Assembly: GCA_030615145.1 (NCBI GenBank)
Contig: JAUWZT010000065.1
Location: 1-14,243, forward strand
DNA length: 14,243 nucleotides
From: Promethearchaeota archaeon
GTDB lineage: Archaea; Asgardarchaeota; Lokiarchaeia; Sigyniarchaeales; SOKP01
Direction of reading: 5' to 3'
In this document: in pieces, positions 1 to 5,768 of the stretch
Position numbering within the stretch: the stretch's first letter is position 1
Layout: the number at the start of each line of letters is the position of its first letter
Program-made: the position numbers and the translations under genes
Notes under the pieces: generated by a model
What the model was told of the DNA's origin: nothing
Seen by the model: the letters and a program-made list of their open reading frames with translations, nothing else
Database searches by the model: none

Positions 1-169
1 TTTTAATCAAGAAGTTTTCGTAACCTCGTTAAATTTAATCGCTGAAAATAAAGTAAAAGTAGACCCAATAATTACAAAAACGATAAAAATAGACGAAGTA
101 CCCGCAATGTTTAAAACATTGGCTAATCCCCCGCATGAAGAGATAAAAGTGCTTGTAGAGTTCGATTAA
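1..169 (+). CDS. Zinc-type medium-chain alcohol dehydrogenase, C-terminal end (partial)
   Basis: Reading from base 2, an open frame runs without a stop for 55 codons into a TAA at 167-169. Its 5' part lies outside the window. The visible peptide contains LIAENKVKVDPIITKTIKID, then EVPAMFKTLANPPHEE and IKVLVEFD. That is the usual ending of medium-chain (MDR, zinc-dependent) alcohol/polyol dehydrogenases: a helix with 'LIA.GK', the strand 'vdPlIT', the 'EV..AF..L' helix and a final 'iKvlv.f' strand. The zinc and NAD(P) motifs are upstream and unseen, so neither substrate nor cofactor can be named. It could be a threonine, butanediol or sorbitol dehydrogenase-like member. A T-rich stretch follows the stop, so the gene is probably the last of its transcript. 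Confidence 0.75.
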   Translation, partial: FNQEVFVTSLNLIAENKVKVDPIITKTIKIDEVPAMFKTLANPPHEEIKVLVEFD

Positions 170-187
170 TTTTTTAATTAATTATTA

Positions 188-204
188 TTTTTCCTATTTT
201 TTTT
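188..204 (+). terminator. T-tract terminator after the alcohol dehydrogenase
   Basis: Two T-runs (five and eight Ts, split by CCTA) start about 20 bases after the stop codon. No stem-loop precedes them, which fits archaeal termination on T-tracts. Confidence 0.5.
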
Positions 205-264
205 AACATTTTAACATTTTTGGATTATGACCTAATGACCTCTTTTTACGGATTTAATTTGATG

Positions 265-340
265 AATTTGGTAAATATTTATAAATCCATGTAACAATAA
301 ATAAGATATTCACCAAATTTGTGAAGAAAAAATAAGAGGT
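265..340 (+). promoter_or_regulatory. Promoter of the acyl-CoA synthetase with flanking inverted repeat
   Basis: A TATA box (TTTATAAA) lies at 278-285, which would place the transcript start near 307. The two sides of the TATA box carry an inverted repeat: 265-279 (AATTTGGTAAATATT) against 305-319 (GATATTCACCAAATT), pairing at 13 of 15 positions. The right arm covers the expected start point, and 309-325 is itself nearly a palindrome (TTCA, CAAATTTG, TGAA with one extra C). A protein bound there would block TBP/TFB or polymerase, so this is a candidate operator. The ribosome site GAGGT is at 336-340, seven bases before the ATG. Promoter elements are seen directly; the operator role is inferred. 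Confidence 0.5.
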
Positions 341-347
341 TAATTTT

Positions 348-2081
348 ATGGAAGGAAAAAAGAGTCCATATGATGCGAAAATATGGACAAAATCCTACGA
401 TGAACACGTAAAACCTAATTTAGAATATCCTAAAGAGAGCCTTGGGAGAATTTTTGATAACGCTATGGCTAAATACCCGGAACGTATCGCTTGCTATTTT
501 ATGAAGCGGGAAATGCCATTTAAAGAGCTAAGAGAGTATACACATAAATTTGCTACATTTCTACAGAAAAATGGTTTAAAAAAAGGAGATCGCGTTGCTA
601 TAAATCTAGCGAACTGTCCTCAATATTTGGCTGCACATTTTGGAACGATTTTAGCGGGTGGAGTAGCATCAGGTTGTTCACCGCTTTTAAGCCTAAATGA
701 AATTGCCTACCAACTAAACGATAGTGAAGCTAAATTTTTTGTTACTTTGGATGCTGTCTATGAGAAAAAGTTAATGAAAGTAATAGATAAAGTGCCAAAT
801 CTTAAATGCGTGATTACGACTAACATATCTGATTACATGGGGCTTCCAAAATTTATAGTATTTCTTGGTAAGTTACTAGGTAAAATACCTAAAGGGAAAG
901 TTGAACCTTCTTCCGGAAAACTAGTTATAGATTTCAAGGATGTGATGGAAACATCCATTGACTTACAAGATGTAGATATAGATGTGAAAAATGATCTTGC
1001 CCTACTTCAATATACCGGCGGAACCACAGGATTACCTAAAGGCACGGAACTTACTCACATTAACTTAATTACTAATTTGGTTCAAATAGTAACCTGGTTA
1101 GATAGAAGAGAAGCAAAGGAAGGCGAAAATAATTTATCTGCTTTTCCACTCTTTCATTTAGCTGGTTTAGCTATGAGTATGGTAACATTATATACTTCAG
1201 CAGGGCAAATCTTAATTGCAGACCCTAGAGATACAAACCATATTATTAAAGAAATTATCGAAAAAAACCCAAAAATAATTGTAAATGTCCCTACCTTATT
1301 TTTATCAATTATGAACAACCCAAAATTAAAGGAGGTACCCAAATCTACTCTCAATAATGTAGATATGTATGTTTCTGGGGCTGCGCCTTTTCCCGCAGAA
1401 GCAATTAGGGATTTCGAAGAATCTATGCTTGGTACTAATAAGGTTTTAGAAGTTTACGGGATGACTGAGACAAGTCCAATTCTTACTATGAATCCTTTTA
1501 AAGGGAAGAAGAAAGTCGGAACTGTAGGTTTACCCGTACCTGACACTGAGTTGAGACTTGTTGATGTTGAGACTGGAGAACAAGTTGAGCTAGGAAAACC
1601 TGGAGAGATTATTTGTAAAGGTCCTCAAGTTACAAGAGGTTATTATAACAAGCCAGAAGCAAATGAAAAAACAATTATCGATGGATGGTTTCATACTGGA
1701 GACGTTGGTGTAATGGATGAAGATGGGTTTATTACAATTGTAGATCGAACTAAAGACATGTTAATCGTAAGCGGATATAAGGTCTATAGCGTTCATGTAG
1801 AAGATGTTTTAACAAAACATCCTGATATTGAATTAGTAGCGATTATTGGGTTAAAAGACCCAGACCGCCCTGGTAGTGAAATTGTTAAAGCAGTTGTTCA
1901 ACTTAAAGAGGGAATAGAACCAAATGAAACTGTGAAAAAGAATTTGAAAAATTATGCATCTGAACATCTATCAAAATATGAAAACCCTAAATTATGGGAA
2001 TTCAGAGAAGTATTACCTCTTACTGCAGTAGGAAAAGTATTGAAAAGATCTCTGAGAGAAGAAGAAACCAAAAATGATTAA
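348..2081 (+). CDS. Long-chain acyl-CoA synthetase (AMP-forming, ANL superfamily)
   Basis: This 577-residue enzyme activates a carboxylic acid with ATP to an acyl-adenylate and then transfers it to CoA. All core ANL motifs are present in order: P-loop YTGGTTGLPKG (222-232), YGMTE (370-374), TGD (450-452), the hinge DRTKDMLIVSGYKVY (466-480) and the C-terminal catalytic lysine K563 in TAVGKVLKR. Length and the N-terminal region fit the FadD-like long/medium-chain group. The normally conserved P.E after the hinge ('vyP.EVE') reads VYSVHVE here, a small deviation. The ATG is preceded by GAGGT at a seven-base spacing. A T-tract ends the unit before the acyl-CoA dehydrogenase, so the two adjacent genes are probably transcribed separately though functionally linked. 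Chain length cannot be told from sequence; no signal peptide or membrane segment is apparent. Confidence 0.93.
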   Translation: MEGKKSPYDAKIWTKSYDEHVKPNLEYPKESLGRIFDNAMAKYPERIACYFMKREMPFKELREYTHKFATFLQKNGLKKGDRVAINLANCPQYLAAHFGTILAGGVASGCSPLLSLNEIAYQLNDSEAKFFVTLDAVYEKKLMKVIDKVPNLKCVITTNISDYMGLPKFIVFLGKLLGKIPKGKVEPSSGKLVIDFKDVMETSIDLQDVDIDVKNDLALLQYTGGTTGLPKGTELTHINLITNLVQIVTWLDRREAKEGENNLSAFPLFHLAGLAMSMVTLYTSAGQILIADPRDTNHIIKEIIEKNPKIIVNVPTLFLSIMNNPKLKEVPKSTLNNVDMYVSGAAPFPAEAIRDFEESMLGTNKVLEVYGMTETSPILTMNPFKGKKKVGTVGLPVPDTELRLVDVETGEQVELGKPGEIICKGPQVTRGYYNKPEANEKTIIDGWFHTGDVGVMDEDGFITIVDRTKDMLIVSGYKVYSVHVEDVLTKHPDIELVAIIGLKDPDRPGSEIVKAVVQLKEGIEPNETVKKNLKNYASEHLSKYENPKLWEFREVLPLTAVGKVLKRSLREEETKND

Positions 2082-2087
2082 TTTAAC

Positions 2088-2105
2088 TTTTTTTTTCTTA
2101 TTTTT
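2088..2105 (+). terminator. T-tract terminator after the acyl-CoA synthetase
   Basis: A run of nine Ts begins seven bases after the stop codon, followed by CTTA and five more Ts. No stem is present, the archaeal pattern. Confidence 0.55.
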
Positions 2106-2166
2106 ATGAAATTATATTAAGAACCTTATCAAATACTATTCATAAAAATAAATTTATTTCTAATTC

Positions 2167-2184
2167 AAGGAGTTGAAGTTATTG
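2167..2184 (+). promoter_or_regulatory. Ribosome binding site that selects a TTG start
   Basis: AAGGAG at 2167-2172 is a full Shine-Dalgarno core. A TTG at 2173 touches it directly and cannot be used. The in-frame TTG at 2182 has a nine-base spacing and is the likely start. Upstream, an all-A/T palindrome (AAATAAATTTATTT, 2146-2159) overlaps the plausible TATA region. Confidence 0.6.
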
Positions 2185-3465
2185 AATAATAAAAAAGGAC
2201 AAGTTCAATGTATAAATGATGAAATTCTTGAAAAAATGCAACTAAAATTTCGATATAAATTTCTAAACAATAATTTAATGGCCGTATTAAAACCAGAGGA
2301 TTATAAATTTCTTCGAGAGGTTGAGAAATTTTATATTAATTTTGAAAAAAAATATAATATTACTCATAATGAGGATTTTTACGAGTGGTTTCCAGAAATA
2401 GGTAAAGCAGGGCTTCTCACAAGAATAAATCATTTCAACAATTTTGATTTAAATTATGAGCCATATGGATTGAAGGCAGAATTTCTAAGATTGCTTGCAA
2501 CTGATTTTTTTGATCCTCAAATGACGATGAGCATGGGAGCATGCGTTCTTGCAGTAAATCCACTCTTACTTCACAATGAAGGTGTTGATGTTCGTTTAAA
2601 AGCACTTAAAGAATTGGTAACTGGAGAGAAAATAGGCTGTATTTGTATTACAGAACCAGAAAGAGGTTCCGATGCCGTTCATATGGAAACTACCTGTGAT
2701 AAACAAGAAAATGGGTCTTATTTAATAAATGGTCAAAAGATTTATCAAACAAATGGACCCAAAGCAGATTGGGCAATTATTTATGCATGTTCAGAAAAAA
2801 ATAATGGAAATACAATGGCTCAATTTTTAGTAGATACATCATGGGAAGGATGGAATGTTGAAAAAATTAATATTCCTTGGGTACCAAGAATATCTCTTGG
2901 AAAAGAGACATTTAAAAATTTAAAAGTACCTAAAGAATATGTTTTGGGAGCACCTGGTTTAGGGCGTGAATATCTTTTTGAAGGTTTAAATTTAGAGCGA
3001 TTAGGAGGTTGTTCTTTATATGTTTCGGAAGCTTGGAACGCTGTTACACACGCAGTAATTTATGCTAACATGCGAAAACAATTTAACCAAGAAATCTTAA
3101 AATTCCAAGGAGTTGGATTTACATTATCAGATTTATGGGCAAAAACAATGAATTTAACTTTAGCTCTCTTATATATATCTGAACTGGTTGATAATACTCT
3201 AAAAAAAAATGATGGAATCCTTCCTAAAGCTTTTAATTTATCTTTAGGAGTTTATGTGTCTCAACTAAAGTATCAATGTGCAAAGTTAAGTGAAAGAGTA
3301 TGCTATGAATCTGCAAATCTTATGGGTGGAGCGGGAGTCTGTGATAATACATTAATGCAAGATTTGCTCGGAATCTCAAGAATACAGGAAATTGGGGCTG
3401 GAACAAGACAAATCCAACAATATATTATGAGCTATAGCTTAAGAAGGCTATTTAAGCTGCTTTAA
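2182..3465 (+). CDS. Acyl-CoA dehydrogenase (FAD), isovaleryl/long-chain type active site
   Basis: The enzyme introduces the alpha-beta double bond into an acyl-CoA, passing electrons through FAD to an electron-transfer flavoprotein (none encoded in this window). It has 427 residues from the TTG at 2182; the frame is open three codons further upstream. Hallmarks are ICITEPERGSD (154-164, flavin/substrate signature), RKQFN (298-302, the 'R.QFg' of the family) and MGGAGV followed by EIGAGT (403-408). In MCAD and SCAD the catalytic base is the Glu of 'YEGT'; here that position is Ala406. A Glu is instead found in NLERL (E272), exactly the place used by isovaleryl-CoA and long-chain acyl-CoA dehydrogenases, which also carry 'EIGAGT'. 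So the protein looks catalytically complete, with a possible preference for branched or long chains. The N-terminal 35 residues are not typical of the family and may be lineage-specific. Confidence 0.9.
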   Translation: MNNKKGQVQCINDEILEKMQLKFRYKFLNNNLMAVLKPEDYKFLREVEKFYINFEKKYNITHNEDFYEWFPEIGKAGLLTRINHFNNFDLNYEPYGLKAEFLRLLATDFFDPQMTMSMGACVLAVNPLLLHNEGVDVRLKALKELVTGEKIGCICITEPERGSDAVHMETTCDKQENGSYLINGQKIYQTNGPKADWAIIYACSEKNNGNTMAQFLVDTSWEGWNVEKINIPWVPRISLGKETFKNLKVPKEYVLGAPGLGREYLFEGLNLERLGGCSLYVSEAWNAVTHAVIYANMRKQFNQEILKFQGVGFTLSDLWAKTMNLTLALLYISELVDNTLKKNDGILPKAFNLSLGVYVSQLKYQCAKLSERVCYESANLMGGAGVCDNTLMQDLLGISRIQEIGAGTRQIQQYIMSYSLRRLFKLL

Positions 3466-3497
3466 TGTTTTTATTGATTGAATTTCTTTAAAAATAA

Positions 3498-3523
3498 TTT
3501 TATTTTTCTCTTTTTTTTTTCTT
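3498..3523 (+). terminator. T-tract terminator after the acyl-CoA dehydrogenase
   Basis: Pyrimidine-only except for one A: TTTTATTTTTCTC followed by ten Ts and CTT. An almost identical stretch (eleven Ts) is found at 4091-4117 after the small gene. Confidence 0.55.
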
Positions 3524-3544
3524 AAACAAATCAAACTAAATTGT

Positions 3545-3784
3545 TTAAATAAGTTCTTTCGGTTCGTTATGGATATCTAAAAAGTTAAATTTTTCGTAAA
3601 ACTGTTCGCGTGGGATATATTTAGCGCTCCAAATTTAAAGGCCATCTTGTTCTGTTTCAATAAAGTCATCCTAAAATAAATCTTCTAAACAAACAGTTTC
3701 TTCTTGGCTTGTTATGTCTTTCTCTATGAATTCATCAATAACATCTGTCCCAACTGAATTTGTCATAAAAACTAAAGATTCCAT
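3545..3784 (-). pseudogene. Decayed small gene with two in-frame stops
   Basis: Read on the minus strand from the ATG at 3784, one frame runs 80 codons to a TAA at 3547-3545. Two internal stops interrupt it: TAG at codon 38 (3673-3671) and TAA at codon 50 (3637-3635). No frameshift is needed. The pieces read like real protein: MESLVFMTNSVGTDVIDEF..., acidic to the first stop; DDFIETEQDGL between the stops; and IWSAKYIPREQFYEKFNFLD then IHNEPKELI to the end. A Shine-Dalgarno GGAG (3796-3793) sits eight bases before the ATG and a TATA box lies further upstream. The simplest reading is a recently inactivated gene of about 79 acidic residues, each stop being one substitution away from a sense codon. 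The family is not recognised. A translated 37-residue N-terminal fragment is possible. Confidence 0.6.
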
Positions 3785-3805
3785 GTTTTCAACTCCAATT
3801 TGAAG

Positions 3806-3837
3806 AATTATCTGGTAGATAATTTGGTTTTATAAAA
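3806..3837. promoter_or_regulatory. Divergent control region: perfect palindrome plus symmetric TATA box
   Basis: 3806-3824 is a perfect inverted repeat, AATTATCT-GGT-AGATAATT (8-base arms, 3-base centre). Four bases further, TTTTATAAAA (3828-3837) is a TATA box that reads the same on both strands. Rightward it would start a transcript near 3860, with GAGG (3889-3892) placed eight bases before the TTG of the 61-residue gene. Leftward it would start near 3807, inside the palindrome, with GGAG correctly spaced before the pseudogene ATG. Element positions are seen directly; shared promoter and operator roles are inferred. Confidence 0.5.
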
Positions 3838-3900
3838 TAAGATTTCTTAAAGTATAGTAAAACCTTTACGATAATATTGAAATAATTAGAGGAAATCAAA

Positions 3901-4086
3901 TTGCCAGAATATGAAGTTAAGGTAAAATTCTACATATTTCCTTATAGAAAATTTAAAATAAACGCTAAAGATGAAAAAGAAGCAAGAAAAATCGCTAATG
4001 ACCAAGCTCAACATATCATTGATACTTTAGATTTTAGCATAACTAATATAAAGGCAAAAGAATACCTCATGGACAAATTTCTGTGA
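3901..4086 (+). CDS. Small protein of unknown function, 61 residues
   Basis: The frame begins with TTG, preceded by GAGG at an eight-base spacing, and ends in TGA. The sequence suggests a beta-beta-alpha-beta order: strand EYEVKVKFYIF (3-13), strand RKFKINAK (16-23), helix DEKEARKIANDQAQHIIDTL (24-43), then strand FSITNIKAKEY (45-55). 'Strand, strand, A.DE.EA...A' is the pattern of many tiny archaeal proteins and resembles DpnD/PcfM-like domains, but the match is too general to assign. It has no signal peptide, cysteines or membrane segment, and its charge is mixed. The gene is alone on its transcript: its own ribosome site before it and a T-tract after it. Its divergent partner is the pseudogene on the other strand. 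Function unknown. Confidence 0.6.
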   Translation: MPEYEVKVKFYIFPYRKFKINAKDEKEARKIANDQAQHIIDTLDFSITNIKAKEYLMDKFL

Positions 4087-4090
4087 AAAT

Positions 4091-4117
4091 TTTTATTTTT
4101 CTCTTTTTTTTTTTCTT
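4091..4117 (+). terminator. T-tract terminator after the 61-residue gene
   Basis: TTTTATTTTTCTC, eleven Ts, then CTT, starting four bases after the stop codon. It is nearly the same sequence as 3498-3523. Confidence 0.55.
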
Positions 4118-4192
4118 TTGGCTAAGATTAAAATTAGATTACTTCTAAATTCAAGTTGTAAACAAATACAAATGAAAAAATCTAACTCTATA

Positions 4193-4237
4193 TATTCTTT
4201 AAATTAATCATTTTGAGAATTTTAATTAAAAATCGAA
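4193..4237. repeat. Direct repeat, left copy (beside the methyltransferase 3' end)
   Basis: These 45 bases match 4869-4913 in the same orientation with five mismatches; the inner 37 bases (4201-4237) match with three. Similarity stops sharply at 4237/4913. The start codon ATG of the right copy reads TTA here, so this copy opens no gene. A TATA-like CTATATATT (4188-4196) lies at its left edge, an element the right copy lacks at the same place. Confidence 0.75.
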
Positions 4238-4253
4238 TTTTTTTTAAATAATT

Positions 4254-4835
4254 TTATTTATTCGTTCTATTTTTTTCTTTATTGAGATTGAAAAACGGAA
4301 ACATAAATGGTATTTTAGAAGCATAATTTAAAAAATCTTCACCATATTTGGCTTTTAAAGATAAATCTTCTATTTTGGCTAAAAAGATATAAGCAATACA
4401 TTCTGCAATCCATATATAGACAATCCAAGAGCTTTTAAAAATTTCATAAGGAAAAATTATATTAACAGGAGTAGTTTCTAAACTTGTAATAGTAAACCCA
4501 AGAGTCAAGATGATTATACTAACATATTGAGGATGCCTAATATATTTATATGGACCTTTTTTAATTAATTCTTTTCTATGGATAATTTGATAAATTAAAC
4601 TATAAGTAAAAAAGAGGCTTCCGAAATAAATTATATATATTCCTGGATAACCAAAGAAAGCAGAAAAATCCATTAATAAAATAGAAGGATTGTGAAAAAA
4701 TGCAATAAGATAACCAATTAATGGTAAACTCATTATACCATGCCATATGGAAGCATTTGGTATGTATTGAAAAACAGGAATAAGATATCCTATAACTTTT
4801 AGAATGCCCTCTTTAAATTTATTTAAGAGATCCAT
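4254..4835 (-). CDS. Integral membrane methyltransferase, isoprenylcysteine/phospholipid methyltransferase fold
   Basis: A 193-residue membrane protein with hydrophobic segments at about 33-47, 66-85, 103-118 and 137-153. The signature KKGPYKYIRHPQY (92-104), followed by a membrane hairpin and then KIEDLSLKAKYGEDFLNYAS (154-173) with an FPFF end, is the conserved SAM-binding half of the ICMT/PEMT/NnrU group ('GPY.yvRHPqY' and 'EE..L...fG..Y..Y'). The reaction is expected to be SAM-dependent methylation of a lipid or lipid-linked thiol; the substrate is not predictable. It is the only gene here transcribed against its neighbours apart from the pseudogene. It starts at ATG 4835 with no clear Shine-Dalgarno; an A/T stretch near 4852-4863 could serve as TATA box for a leaderless message. 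It is bracketed closely by the 45-base direct repeats, suggesting later insertion. Confidence 0.82.
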   Translation of the reverse strand: MDLLNKFKEGILKVIGYLIPVFQYIPNASIWHGIMSLPLIGYLIAFFHNPSILLMDFSAFFGYPGIYIIYFGSLFFTYSLIYQIIHRKELIKKGPYKYIRHPQYVSIIILTLGFTITSLETTPVNIIFPYEIFKSSWIVYIWIAECIAYIFLAKIEDLSLKAKYGEDFLNYASKIPFMFPFFNLNKEKNRTNK

Positions 4836-4840
4836 ATATC

Positions 4841-4848
4841 TTATAAAA
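4841..4848 (+). promoter_or_regulatory. Candidate TATA box for the crotonase gene
   Basis: TTATAAAA at 4841-4848 would start a transcript near 4870, leaving a leader of about 30 bases before the ATG at 4902. A weak GAG at 4891-4893 is the only ribosome-site hint. An alternative is the A/T stretch at 4877-4886. Confidence 0.3.
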
Positions 4849-4868
4849 CAATGTAAAATTAAATTCCT

Positions 4869-4913
4869 TATTGTTCAAATTAATTATTTTGAGAATTTTA
4901 AATGAAAATCGAA
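4869..4913. repeat. Direct repeat, right copy (covers the crotonase start codon)
   Basis: Partner of 4193-4237. It holds the last bases of the crotonase leader, the ATG at 4902-4904 and the first three further codons. The repeat pair encloses 631 bases that contain just the methyltransferase gene. Confidence 0.75.
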
Positions 4914-5723
4914 GATATTCAAGATATAATCTATGAAAAGGAAGAAAACGGAATCTGTACCGTTACAATTAACCAACCCAAAAGGAAAAATGCAATGTCA
5001 TTTGTAACCTTTTTAGAAATTGAGACAGTGCTAGCAGATATGGAATCTGATAAAAATACTAAAGTTTTAATTATTACTGGCTGCGAAGAAGCTAACGCGT
5101 TTTCGTCAGGTGGATATTTCAATATGAATATGATAACTTCAATTCCCAAAGAAATATTGGAAGAAATTGATTTAACAGATATCGCGATGAAAAGATTGGC
5201 TATGAAATTTTGGAATTTTTCTAAACCGGTAATCGCTGCTATAAACGGATTAGCGGTAGGTGCAGGTTTTACTATGCCCTTACTAGGAGCTGATTTAATT
5301 TATATGTCTGAAGATGCTTGGATTGGTTTTTATTTTATGAGGCGCGCAGTAATAGCGGAATTCAGTGCCCATTTTTTACTTCCATTTTACATTGGTTTTC
5401 AGAAAACCAAAGAATTGCTTTATTTTGGTAAAAAGATAACTGCTCAAGAAGCCTACGAGCTTGGTCTTTTAAATAAAGTTTTACCAAAAGAAGAATTGAT
5501 GCCATTTGTTAGAGAACAAGCGTTAAGACTCATTCCTCCTAAAGGTCCGTCTTTATCGATAAAATTAATGAAAAAAAATATGCATAATTATTTTAAAGAC
5601 ATTCTATCAAGAACACTAGACCTTGAAAACGAAGGTCTCAGAACTCTTTTAAAAACCCACGACTTTAGAGAATCGTTGAAAGCATTAGGTCAGAAACGAG
5701 ATCCAACTTTTAAAGGAAAATAG
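4902..5723 (+). CDS. Crotonase-fold enoyl-CoA isomerase/hydratase-like protein
   Basis: Crotonase superfamily, 273 residues. Seen in order: VTINQPKRKNAMS (21-33), the first oxyanion-hole loop NAFSSGGYF (65-73), the second loop NGLAVGAGF (115-123), the AD pair (130-131) matching the usual 'CD', and the C-terminal KKITAQEAYELGLLNKVLP (177-195). Placed against enoyl-CoA hydratase, the two catalytic glutamates (Glu144, Glu164 of the rat enzyme) fall on Met and Phe, so standard hydration is unlikely. A glutamate is present in RRAVIAEFS (E153), at the site of the catalytic Glu of Eci1/ECI2-type delta3-delta2 enoyl-CoA isomerases and of the bacterial 'RRGIvPE..S' crotonases. An isomerase, or another enolate-stabilising activity, is therefore the better guess. 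It would complement the acyl-CoA dehydrogenase upstream. The family is certain; the reaction is not. Confidence 0.87.
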   Translation: MKIEDIQDIIYEKEENGICTVTINQPKRKNAMSFVTFLEIETVLADMESDKNTKVLIITGCEEANAFSSGGYFNMNMITSIPKEILEEIDLTDIAMKRLAMKFWNFSKPVIAAINGLAVGAGFTMPLLGADLIYMSEDAWIGFYFMRRAVIAEFSAHFLLPFYIGFQKTKELLYFGKKITAQEAYELGLLNKVLPKEELMPFVREQALRLIPPKGPSLSIKLMKKNMHNYFKDILSRTLDLENEGLRTLLKTHDFRESLKALGQKRDPTFKGK

Positions 5724-5768
5724 TAATTTAAGTAATAATAATTGTTTTAACTAAGTTAGATTTGGACT

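Noticed and set aside
2173..2181. TTG at 2173 as start of the acyl-CoA dehydrogenase
   Set aside because: It directly abuts the AAGGAG ribosome site; the in-frame TTG at 2182 has normal spacing.
3635..3673. Stop-codon readthrough or pyrrolysine at the TAG in the broken minus-strand gene
   Set aside because: A second in-frame stop, TAA, follows twelve codons later, and TAG is used as a normal terminator by the crotonase gene in this window; decay is simpler.
3466..3900. tRNA, other structured RNA or CRISPR in the largest gene-free gap
   Set aside because: No cloverleaf, T-loop sequence or regularly spaced repeats were found; the gap is explained by a terminator, the pseudogene and a divergent promoter.
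4171..4206. Eleven-codon ORF (ATG at 4171) before the left direct repeat
   Set aside because: Very short, no ribosome site, no independent support.
4193..4913. A complete insertion sequence between the direct repeats
   Set aside because: The enclosed DNA encodes only a membrane methyltransferase. There is no transposase and no terminal inverted repeat was seen, so no IS call is made.
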